From NCBI GenBank assembly GCA_026874595.1, contig CM049311.1, positions 54,069,676-54,133,675 on the forward strand: a stretch of 64,000 bases of DNA, read 5' to 3'. The position numbers and the translations under genes were made by a program. The DNA is from Sipunculus nudus. Lineage: Eukaryota; Annelida; Sipuncula; Golfingiida; Sipunculidae. Below, piece after piece: positions 38,507 to 51,200 of this stretch. Below the pieces are notes generated by a model. The model was given only the letters and a program-made list of their open reading frames with translations, had not been told where the DNA came from and did not search any database. Position 1 is the first letter of the stretch; the number at the start of each line of letters is the position of its first letter.

Positions 38507-38512
38507 TTTATT
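38507..38512 (-). promoter_or_regulatory. ACTR6 poly(A) signal (copy B)
   Basis: AATAAA on the minus strand, about 90 nt past the ACTR6 stop codon and in a suitable place for 3'-end formation of the intact gene. The duplicated copy has the same hexamer at 30720-30725. Confidence 0.6.
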
Positions 38513-38598
38513 ATACAAATGGCAAAAATAGTTCCACAAGTTCAGGTCTATGAATGAACACATTATGGTTTATGGTTAGTCCAAGTGGTAATTCTGTT

Positions 38599-38728
38599 TC
38601 ACACATCAAAGGCATCTTGACATATGTTCTGTCCATGCTCTTCATATTGTTGTCTTGTGACAGATTTTTTCTCAAAGTCACCTGAATTTGCAAAAGTGGC
38701 ACCTCCTTGCCATGTGTATGTGAGAGGT
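38599..38728 (-). CDS. ACTR6: ACTR6 exon 12, C terminus and stop (copy B)
   Basis: Reads (K)PLTYTWQGGATFANSGDFEK, then KSVTRQQYEEHGQNICQDAF, DV and a TGA at 38601-38599. Y.W.GG and VTR..YEE.G..IC...FD are the conserved ARP6 tail. A downstream ORF on the same strand (38456-38229) was first tested as a terminal exon and discarded because this exon aligns far better. Confidence 0.95.
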
Positions 38729-39239
38729 CTGAAATGAAAATATGTTCGTTATCATAATACTGACTGATATATATGACAAGACCACCAAAACACAAAAATC
38801 TGTATAGGACATTAAAATCAAGCCATTGTGATCCTATGTGAACTGCCACTTTTATCAAATATGGCCCCCATCTCTTGTACTAAATGTGGTTCATTGACAA
38901 GATTAATTGGCAATTTTGGTAATGATATCATACAACTGCTTACAGGTGATTACAAAATGTTTGTGTATTAGTCTGTTATGTCTGTCAAAGAGGATGCTTC
39001 ATTCAATGTGAGAACACTAGTGCCCCCTATTAAACATTGGATGACTTACTTCTCAGGTATGTTGATTATTACATCGTAGAAATCAGGTGCCATGGACCGT
39101 ACTTCATTAAACCTGTAAATATTCAGTTACATATATGAAACATAAAAAATGACACTGCTAAGATCTCTAGATACAAATACTTTTAACAAGGGATCCATTG
39201 GTCACGTCGCTCAGCTGAATTTTGCAAAATTTTAGCAAA

Positions 39240-39288
<49 letters not shown>

Positions 39289-42200
39289 CATTTTAAGAGC
39301 TAAGAGGAAATGGCCTGCTAACTGGTGATAATCATAAATAGAATATATGTTTGCCAAACTTATACTGTGTACTTTTTTGGACCATATCAAAGATGCAGGA
39401 ACCTCTCATGATCAAATATTTCTATGAGTATCATAATTTCAGCTATATGACAGTAATAAGTGCATATATAACCATGGAAATTATCACATATATGAACCCC
39501 TGTCAATTATACTTTATAGAACAAGGAAGAATGTGGAAATTAGCTGAAGCATAATAAAACACATTTAATTTATTAACTGAAATTAAATGCTGTAACAATG
39601 TTTAAAAAATTATTTTCAAATGAGCATAAAATGCAATACATGAAAATTGGGGCCTGAAACCATTTAAAAATGCAAATAAGGAAAAACAAGCAAATTCGTG
39701 GAATTAATGTCCCCAGCTTTCCGCTCTTTTTTGTCTTTCATGGTTGATAAGCAACCAAATCCCGCATCTGTGGAGCGGGGGACAACAATAAGTGATGCGC
39801 CTAAGAGTTATTTGAAAGGATACATTTGACAAACAAAAAATGTGTTAATGTTATTAATAATTCAGAAAAAAAAGTTACACATATTTCCATATACAAATTC
39901 CAAAATAATGGCTAAAAGAACCTCCTATCATGACTTCAATATATCATTTATATGACTGAACATGTTAAAATTTACAGCAGGACTACCTTCAAATCAATTT
40001 ACACATAAGACATAGCAAGAGTCTTATGACTACTATTGACATCACAGACATCATAATGAGAACTTGTCTAAGATCTGAATATTTTATCAAATCTGAATAT
40101 TTTTATTTAAAAAAAAAAGGATCAGAAAAAAAGAAAAGTAATCTCAGCTATGGAACTAATACATAAAAATAACCCATGGATTAAAACACCCAATATATTT
40201 TACAAGGAGCAAACTGGAGTTGGGGGTGTTCAAATTTATTAATGGAAACTAGATATTTCTTGGCACCGCAGGTGCCATAGTATCCCCAGACAATTAATCC
40301 CCCACCCTCCTTTAAGAATAGGCCCCCCCTCTTCAGCAACAATTAATATCAGACCACACTTATAGAAAAGGTCACTCTCATAGAAAAGGTCAATGACCCC
40401 AATTTCAATATACATCTTCCCCTAACCCATGTCTATATATATAAATAATATGAAAGAAATCTGTCCATTAGTTTTTTACTTATAATGCTCACAGTACTGT
40501 TAAGTGGCAATGATGGGGTATAAAACGGCACGAAAACAAGTAAAAGAATAACAGGTGGCGCAATCAGTTTCCGGTACATGACAACACTATCCAAGATCTT
40601 CGGTCAAGTTGATTTTTGGACCAATCAATGCATCCCTTATTGAGATATTAATGATTTTGTGTGATTTTCACCATATATGGCAATATTCAAGGTCAAGGCC
40701 ACTCTCATAGGAAAGGTCATGACCCGAATTTAAATAAACATCATCCCATAACCCATATCTATGTATATGCATAATATGAAAGAAATCTGTCCATTAGTTT
40801 TTGACATATAATGCTCACAGTACTGTCAAGTGGCAATGATGGGGTATTAAACGGCACGAAAACAAGTAAAAGAATAACAGGCGACCCCATTTGTTTCCTA
40901 TACATGACAATACTATCCAAGATCTTTGATCAAGTTGATTTTTGGACCAATCCATGCATCCCTTATTGAGATATTAATGATTTTGTGTAATTTTCACCAT
41001 ATATGGCAATATTCAAGGTCAAGGCCACTCTAATAGGAAAGGTAAAAACCCCAATTTAAACTAGATATTTCTTGGCACCGCAGGTGCCATAGTATCCCCA
41101 GACAATTAATCCCCCCCCTTTAAGAATAGGCCCCCCATCTTCAGCAATGGGACACTTTCCTAGTCAAGGTCATGACCTCATTTTAAATAGGCGTTGTCCT
41201 CTCACATATCTATACATATACCAAGTTTGGTAAAGATTTGTGATATATTTTTTGAGTTATCGTGCCAAGATTTATATGCAGCGGTGGTGGCGGGACCAGT
41301 ATGAAAACAGTATCCCCTGACTTTGTCTGGGGATACAATAAACATCATCCCATAACCCATACCTATGTATATGCATAATATAAAAGAAATCTGTCCATTA
41401 GTTTTTGACTTATAATGCTCACAGTACAGCAGTACCTGTTGTGAGGGGACACCTTTGGGATAGAGGCAAAGTGTCCCTACATTGCAGGTGTCCCTTCGTG
41501 AGAGGTAGGGACAGATGGGGGGGGGGGGGGGGGCGGCGGGCCTATTGGGGGGGGGGTTGGTGATGATTATTGCAAAGAGACAGAGGTTCAACAATTGTAA
41601 TAAAAAACACATAGGTATAGAAAATAGTTTATTTCTGAACAACAAATAAAACACATTATACACATGAAACATATTTACACTCTCTTGCTGCCATCGTAGA
41701 TCGTAATTGGTAATCGTGTAAGTCATATTGAGAATGTGATCTTTTCTAGAAATCAACGGAGATTAATAGGCAAAATTAGCCCTTGATCTGGTCCCTTGGC
41801 CAGTCAGTGAAGATTTTGTCACAGTTGATCTTGCTTGGTTATGCCTATGTTGTTGCATTCAATTATCAAAGACCACTTATTCTTTGACAACGTAATTATA
41901 AAGCCTTTGAAGAGCGTGCTTATCATGTTATGAATACAAACTGTTAATTATTGCTTACCTGAAGACACTCAGCAAATTAACGATCACTCAGTTTATTACT
42001 CATCCATGCATTGCTTACACGAATTTTAATCAATTTTAAAGCAGTTTACACTCCATTAAATGCGTGGTAAAATGACTATTATTTAAAATTTAAATGTGAA
42101 CTGGGGACCCTGGATATGCTAGTTTGGTTAACATTTTGACCAGCAGGCGCTGCCACTGATATAAACTGAAGAGCTATTACAAATTGCATCAATGATCATG

Positions 42201-45200
42201 TGTCAGTTTCGTCAGATCTTTTTTATGTTTAATTTAAAAAAAAATATATATAAATATACATAGGACAACAATATTTTAGTTCATGTTTCATTCGCTATAT
42301 ATGATACCACTTATAAATGGGTAGTATCAATGTATTACACAGCTTTCGACTGACATGCAATCACGTGAATCTGGACATGGCGGACAGCGGAGTTAGAATT
42401 ATTTTTAATCAGCAAAATGTGATGGTTTTCATGTTAAATATTAGTCATTGTATCAGGTCATAGGGGGCGGCATGTCACCCGATTTTGATCGGTTCAGTTT
42501 TTAATTAAACTACGATTACGTTAACTTTGAAGTGCCATGGACAACCCGCCCGTGTTGTCAGCTGTGCTTGTTTATCGCACCTTCAAAGGCTTTAATCGCG
42601 GGCTCAAAGACCAAAGCAGTTCACAAACTTAACGCATTGTCAAACATACTTGGTTGATATTACACCTTCAAAGGATTCATCTAAGCTAATTACTCATGAA
42701 TCCAGGGTGCGTTTATGCATGGTCAAGCGTCCTCTCAGCACTCACACGACGGTCCCCCATTTCAATACATCAATTGTGCGCCCTGATCCGTGGATGATCC
42801 TCTAAGTGCTGAAAATGATCACCATGAGTGAGTGTCTGTCCAGATTCTTACTCAGGTGTCCGCTCATGACAGGGTTTGCAACCAAATATGACTGTCCCTG
42901 TCTGGGTTCAGCAGGTGTCTGCTCAAGACAGGTAAGTTTTAAAGGGAAAAAGTCGGGACATTGGCTTAGTGGTCGTACATTGAAGATGTCCGCTTGTCAT
43001 GGTGTCCCCTCACGGCGGATGCTGTCAAGTGGCAATTTTGGGGGTATTAAAAGGCACAAAAACAAGTAAAGAATAAAAGCTGGCGTCACCAGTTTCTTGA
43101 CCATGACAACCCTATCCACTATCTTCGATCAACTTGATTTTGGGATCAATCCATGCAAGATTTCTTGAGATCTTTAAGAATTTGTGTGATTTTCCCCAAA
43201 ATTCTCCGAGTAAAGGTCATGACCTCATTTTTAATAGTTGTCGTCCTCTCACTCATATCTATACATATACCAAGATTGGTAAGGATCAGTGAAATATTTT
43301 TAGAGTTATCACGCCAATAAGATTTATATGCGGCGGCGGCGGGGGGCCCGGCATGAAAACATAGTATCCCCCGACTTTGTCTGGGGATACAATAATATGC
43401 ATACCAAATATGATCAAAAACAGATCAGTGGTTTTGATATTAGGTAGTCTTGAAGTGTTACAAAGGGTTTTTAATGGAAAACAGAGATTTTTTTTAATAT
43501 CTCCGAGGAACCAAGTCCTACTATCCCAATTTTCAGTAATGGTAGGGATTTGGGTACATCTAACTGTATGCAAAATTTTGGATTCCTAGTTCCAACAGTT
43601 TCAAAATGTGCCCTGTTAACAGCGGGAAAGATGACGGACAAAGGACCATGACTATAGCTCAGATTACTTACAGTCAGCTGAGCCAAAAAGCAGTCCAGCC
43701 AACCTGAGTGAGAAACAAACTACTAGATTATTAAACAAATCACTCACTGTGGATCCCTGCATCATAGATCCATTTCAAAATGAGCTAACAGTGACATCTA
43801 CTGGTAAAGTATAAAGTGTCAAGATACAAAATCAAAAGTTGAGCTAATATTATTTATTTCCCTTCTACTTGAATTTTTTTCCCTCTGAAATGTTATCTTT
43901 AAAGTCAAGTGAATATTCAAATGGAATTTCAATGTTGCTCAGTGAATAAGAAAATTATGGCATGGTACTCACAGACGTTCCTTAAATCCTGGTAGCATAC
44001 AATTACCACCCGTCATAATAATGTTCTTGAAGAAGTGGGGCCTCATCTCTGAAATCACAGTTGTATAATTGTATATGGATAATTGTGTTGACTGGAACAT
44101 CATAGGTGTTCATTCAGAAACTGATAATTAGTATACAAACTGACATAATTTTACAGACTGGTTTTAAATGTACTAACATGAAACCTACCTTCTGGTGTTT
44201 TATTAATGGTGTGAACAATAGCTTCAGCCATGCCCATCTCTTGAATACCGATGTCTGAAGGATGGAACAACACCTCAGGAACACAAAACCTCTCATTGTT
44301 CATTCTAATTATCTGAAATGCACCAACACAACCTAATCAACCATTATGCAACAACAAAAAAATAATAAAATTTACATGCTCTGAAAAAGGGTTTTTTGTC
44401 TTCAAACATAACTATTAATGTATTTTTACTTTAAGTATTATTACTAAAGTTATCCATTGTTTAGGCTAAGCATCATTGCATCTGGCTCTGTGCTTGTCCA
44501 AAGTTATTAAAACATAACAGCCTTATTTTAATAGTTAACAACTAATCACTCCAGTATTTCAACATTTTCCTGACCTGTTCAGACCCCTGAGCTTTCCCTG
44601 TTGTTTCTTCGACAGGTCTGACGTAACCTCTCTTCACTTGTGTGTAGTCTGGCAACACGTAGTCTCTCGCTACCGTGTTGTCTCCGCCTTTCTTCCTGAA
44701 AATTTTTAGGTCTCTCATTACCAGATAAACGTTATAACCAGATGAGTTACATGATTTCATATTCTAGAAGCTGAGTAGATATAATAAAGAGAAAACCTGC
44801 ACTTGGGTGTCCTGAAAACAATATACATGCAGGTGACAAGCCCATAGCCTGGTAATATAAAATGAAAGTACAGGACTGATACATCAAAACTGCTACATAT
44901 TTGTGACAGGATGGACTATACTGATTGAAAGTGAATTCTATTGGGAATAAGAGATTTTTTTTATTGAAATTTTGATGGCATATTTTGTAAATGGTAAAAT
45001 TAATGTATTTGGCACAAAATGAATAATGCTAAATGTTTTAAGATTCATAAAAGCTTTTTTGCACATAAATATTGTGGCCTAAATAAATTAGTATAATGTA
45101 TATTCTCTAATATAAGCCGCATTATTAAGAGCTTTTTCTGTGCATGTTTGACCCATGATTATAAAATGTATGAACTGTTGTTAGGAGATCTATAAAGACT

Positions 45201-48200
45201 GTAAAGACAATCCTACCAGACAGACAAAGAGGGAACTAAATGTGACAACTCCATTACATCTTATGCATTGTGCCTCTTATTATAGTTTGCACAATTTTGT
45301 CAGTACATTACCTGGCAATCTCCATATCTTTCCAGAACTGTGTAGATACATAACAAACATCTTCCTTACACTGGTTCATTACATAGGTCTCGTCCATAAC
45401 CATCAACTGCCTGTAAAATCCAAAGATTCTAAACATATATGTTATGTATATGTGATTTATATGCTATTAAATGTCACATGTTATCAATTACTGCCATAGA
45501 TTTTGCTGTTAAAAGCTAAAATTTGATTTAGAAAACCACTGCCTAAAAACATTGTCTATTCTCACTGAACACATACCAGTATTGTGGTGGAAAATTCAGC
45601 AAAAAGGAAAAGATGCAGCTATAATATAGATGATCATCTTTTAATGGAGAATCTACAGTAATGAGAAATGATGACCCTTCTGAATATAAAAAGGGCTTTA
45701 ATGTCACAATGATAAAAGTGTCAGTCTTGTCTAGCTGACAGGCTCCATATTAAATTAAATGATTTAACCAAGAACAGATGGCTACAATATCTGCTTCGCT
45801 AAAGTTTTATCAGGGGATGACTAAACCTAGTACTGTCAGGTCCACCTAAGCACGGCCTAGTTTCTTAAAGAGACCTCAAATTACCATTTCACAAATTTTA
45901 AGATTTCACTTTCAAAAATTTAGAAGGATTTACATAAATAAAATTTTGGATTTTTGTTTTGCATGACACCTTTCACCATGCCTACAGTTGTCTAATCCTT
46001 TCACATTATTACATGCAATTCACAATAATTAACATTCTTAAAATGTCCCTTCACCCCTTGTTCTGCTCAAGAAAAAGTAGCAATTAAAAGTGAAATTAAA
46101 GACATTTTCTAACAAATCTTCAAAATTAGCCAAAAATTTGTTTCTGTGCAGATGTAAAGTTAGAACTTCTAGGTCCAATGGTTATGATTTGTGCCCTGCT
46201 TTGGTAAACTTTCAATTATTCTCAGGGGTGTTTATAAGCACTGTGGCTTGGAGAATATTGGTAACAGACACCTAAGTTCATGTTTCCAAGAAGACTTGTC
46301 ATGGAAAGTTAGAAGATTCTAGGTGCAGTGTTGGTCTCAAAATAGAGAAGAAAAAAATACTTAAAAATTCGAAAAAATCAAGATGGCACCAACAGTCTGC
46401 AGCAACTGATGAAACACTCCATGATAAATATGCATGCAACAAATCATTGTGATCAATGCATCAGTTGTTCAGATACCTGAGTATTTGTATCAAAGTTATA
46501 ATAATTCTGGGGGATATTCTTAGCCCCATAGCTTGGAGAATATGGGTGAAAGAGACTTAATTTCAGGTTTCAAAAGAGATTTTCCATGGATTTCCTTGGA
46601 CGTCAAGTAAGAAGATTCTAGTTTCTGTGGTTATGATTTTTGCCCTGTTAACTGACAGATGGATAGAAAGACCGATGGACAAACAGACAACAGACAAAGA
46701 TTGATCACTACAGCTCGGATGACTTTTAGTCAGCTGAACTAATTTAACTAAACATTCATAAATAAATCCCACAATCCATATGTAAACTGGCTGTGAAAAT
46801 TAAATCAAATGTACTAAGAAAAAAAGTGCCATGGTCAAAGTTGGGCAAAATTTTAAAAGTACTTATGTTTGGGCCCATAACTTTTTTTAATTATATAGTA
46901 CTGATCTAATTTTGAGCATGTACATAGGTTACTTATAGAAAATTTTTTAATGTAAAATATGAAGAAAAAAAATGAGTGGTTTTGATATTAGGCATTCCTG
47001 AAGTGTAAAAATGATTTTCATAAAAATTTTAGGTTTTCCTTAATTTCTCAAAGGAAAAAGGTTGCAGGGACCCAGTTTTTGGCTTTGAAGGAGATCTTAG
47101 GGACATCTAACATAATGCCAATTTTTGGATTACCAGGCAAAGTTGTAGTAAACAAAAAGGGGGTCATGATGCCAGAAAATACAAATACATTATGGCCTCT
47201 AAAAAACTTCAATAGGTAGATTTTTTTAGCTTATACTTTCAAATTTCAAAATTCATCAGATTATGGAAACTAGCTGTGAAAAATATATCAAATGTACTTC
47301 CAAGAAAAAACTGTACCATGGTAAAGGTTGGGCAAATTTAAGGTACCAATTTTTTATTTTTTGCTAATATTTTAAAAAATATAAAAGATTTTGATCTAAT
47401 TTTGGGTATACAATTTAATTTTGATTAATTTAAGTTATATAACTGGAAAAAAAGTCCTTAACTTTAACATGTTTTGTGTTAAGTAATCAAATATCTTTCC
47501 TGATTTTTTACAAAATGCATTATGTTTGAGCGCATAACATTTTTAGAATTATATAATGCAGACCTAATTTCTGGCATGTACAAAGGAACTATATAGAGGA
47601 ATATTTATGGAAAATATGAGGAAAAACAGATAAGTGGTTTTGATATTAGGCAGTCCTGAAGTGTGAAATAGTTTTTAATAAAACATTGAGGTTTTTCCTA
47701 AACTTCTCAAAGGAACGAAGTCGCAAAGACCCAGTTTTTGGCTTGGTAGGAGATCTTGGGGACATCTAACATTATGCCAAATTTTGGATTCCTAGGTCTT
47801 ATGGTTTCAAAACGTGCAACATCTATGGAGGGATGAACAGATGGACAGACGGACAAACAACAGACAATGGACCACGACTATAGCTCTGATGACTAATAGT
47901 CAGCCTAGCTAAAAATGCACATAATTTAAGAATATAAAAATCCAAAACGGAACCAAGTGTGAACAAAACCTAATCAGCTTGTGAGACTCATAAGATGCAC
48001 CTGCTATTATAATTAGTAGATCCAAGTAAAATTTTTAGAGAAATAGTGTCACATATGAAATGTTAATATTTTGCATAAAAGAATTCATTAAAAAAATCCA
48101 AAAATCATTCAAGTGTGACCAAAACCTAATCAGCTCTGGAGACCCATAAGATGCACCTGCTGCTACAATTAAAAGTAGTTCTGAGGAAAAACCTTCAATA

Positions 48201-51200
48201 TATGGTGTCACATATTAAATGTTAAAATTTTGCATAATAAAATTCATAAAAACAAATTCAAAATTCATTCAAGTGTGACCAAAACCTAACCAGCTCTGGA
48301 GACCAATAGGATGAACCTGCTACACTAATCTGAAGAAGATCTTGGTTAAATATTTCAAGATAGTGTATCACATGATATTGTTTATGGACAGACCTGATCA
48401 ATATAGCCCCCATGCCGCTGAGGTGGGGATTAATAACTTATATTTGTCAGGTGACAACAATGCATTCATTATTTACCAGATAACTTGATTGTCATACTTC
48501 CTTGTGCCCTCCTCACCTGTATGATATAATTTCTTTAAGATGATTGGTCAGAACTTTCCCTCCAACATTCATTCTGAAAGAGAGAGAAATGTTCCTCTTA
48601 CATGAAAGCATAAATATAATCATTTAATATATATCCTCTACTCCACTGAGCTTGACACAGGCATCAAACATTTCTTGTGATTTTGTAATCAGAAGATGCA
48701 GTAACCCACACACACGCTTGTGTGTGCGTGTGTGTCATAGAACAGGACTGAACAGGATTTTTTTTGGTGGAGGTAACCCCCTAAAATTTTTAAATGCTAA
48801 CTTGACCAAGTACATCTGCAGAATTCCAGTTCAGTTTACGACTACAGTGAAACCTGTCTGAAGTGGACAGTCAAGGGACTCAATCATTTTGTCCTTGATA
48901 GTGTGGTGTCCTTATTAGGCAGGTTGACCTTGGTTGATAACTGAGGGATGATAAATAATGACAATGAACAACTGCAAGAACATGTTTATTGTATTATATC
49001 AGGTTTCATGTACATGTACAACATATTCATGCACACATCATGCATTAAACAGTCGTATACAAACTGTGATTATTTTTACTTATGTCGAGTAGTAAACAAT
49101 ATGAGGAGAAAGGTCTATGAAAGCATCCGTAAAAACAATGTTCATAAATTCTTCTGCAAGTGTGCGTACCCTCTTTTTCACAGATTCACTCAGTCCATTA
49201 AGCTTGACTTTTTCAGATAGCTGGTCCTGCCTAAAGTTTGCCTTGTGCCACCTGGCGGCATTGTCTAAACTATCCTGTTCAGCTGCCCCAATGCAATAAT
49301 CTCAAAGATAATAACGGCATTGATAATGCGAAGATTGTAATGGCTACAAACCTGGAAACATTCGTTTTTTATAGGAGAATGTAGCTTTAGCCTTAAATAC
49401 TTTCTTTGATGATGGTTGTTTGGTTTGATTTGCTTTGATGTTGATGGCACCCGAGATTGAATGAACCCCGAGGAACTTTCACGGCAGCATGATACACGTA
49501 ACTACAGAGCCAGCACATGGTTGACACTGAGCAGATCGGTTTGAGCTATACTGAGCAAAACTAATTAATTTATATCAAACAGCCTGATACGAAAAAGCAG
49601 CTAAGTTGACAGTTAGATATTGCATTTTGAAATCAGGGACGCATGGGTAATCCTGCAGCCATTTAAACATTTTAATGACCCCAGGGTTGAGCGAATAATA
49701 TGCAGCTTCACAACTTGTGAATGATCAACCGTGAAATAAAGTGACACGATGTTTACCGCTTCGACCTTGCTGTGTTAATCCTATGAGCACATCACACCGT
49801 GACATGAGCACCTACACGTATTAAGGTAACAACTGGGGATTGCTCAATCCTTTGTGTTCCAGTCCCAGGAACAACAGTAACGGTGGCCTTTGATGTTGTC
49901 CGGGGCGAGTGATCAGTGTCCACCGGAGATGGCATATCGTGTCCGTATTTGTCAGGTTCATTTACTCTTAGAATGTTAGTTTGAGTTGAAATCCGCTGTC
50001 CGTTGTCTGCAGTAGTGAGGTGTCCGCCTTATAGAGGTTTCATTTATACATAACATATAGGGAATTTAATTGATTGTCCGTTATAGCCAGTTGTCCGCCT
50101 AAGTGAGGTGTCCGTTAGACCAGTTTTCACTGTACTTGATAGGATTTCAGCAAAAGCTTCCTCTCATTTTATGATATCATGAGTTTATCATGCTGATGAC
50201 TTCTTCATCTGTGTATCCTGGATGTGCTATCACTCCCATTGCTGGGTCATACCAACGAGAGACCCCCTAAAGGGGAACTCAATTGTGAGGGAAACAAGAC
50301 TGTGAGCCTTCCCATTGAGTCCAGGGAGGGGGCCAGTCATAAAAAAAACTCACCTTTCCTTGGCTTGATTTGAACTCATGGTTTATCAGCTCTGAGTCCT
50401 TTTCCCTACACCAACACCACATTTTTTTCTCAAAATTTTTCTTAAACATGCCTGCAGTTATGTTTAGATATCAGAAATTGATCTGGTGAGAGCTCTGACA
50501 TTCTTTAAGACCATTTATATTCATCCAATGTTCCTTTCATATGGCAAATGCAAATTCAAATTCTTACCTCATATATTTTGCTTCATGGGTTTATTGTTAA
50601 AGTACACCATGAAGTGGATGAAGGCTTACCTGATTATATATTGCTTCACAGGTTTATAGTTACAATATGATATGATGTGGGTGAAGGCTTACCTCATTAT
50701 ATATTGCTTCACAGGTGTATTGTTACAGTACAGTATGATGTGGATGAAGGCTTACCTGATTATATATTGCTTCACAGGTTTATTGTTTCAATATGATATG
50801 AAGTCGGTGAAGGCTTACCTCAGTATATATTGCTTCACAGGTTTATTGTTACAGTATGGTATGATGTGGGTGATAATTTACCTCATTATATATTGCTTCA
50901 CAGGTTTATTGTTACAGTACAGTATGATGTGGATGAAGGCTAACCTGATTATATATTGCTTCACAGGTTTATTGTTTCAATATGATATGAAGTCGGTGAA
51001 GGCTTACCTCATTATATATTGCTTCACAGGTGTATTGTTACAGTACAGTATGATGTGGATGAAGGCTAACCTGATTATATATTGCTTCACAGGTTTATTG
51101 TTTCAATATGATATGAAGTCGGTGAAGGCTTACCTCATTATATATTGCTTCACAGGTTTATTGTTACAGTACGGTATGATGTGGGTGAAGGAGTACCCGG

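Larger units (their letters stand above)
34854..44654. repeat. Segmental tandem duplication, copy B (9.80 kb)
   Basis: Starts with the sequence found at 27066 and ends inside ACTR6 exon 8 at the position matching 34853. Compared with copy A it has a shorter TA microsatellite, an extra 2,062-bp block (39411-41472) and lacks a roughly 16-bp stretch near 31900. It supplies exons 9-12 to the intact gene. Confidence 0.95.
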
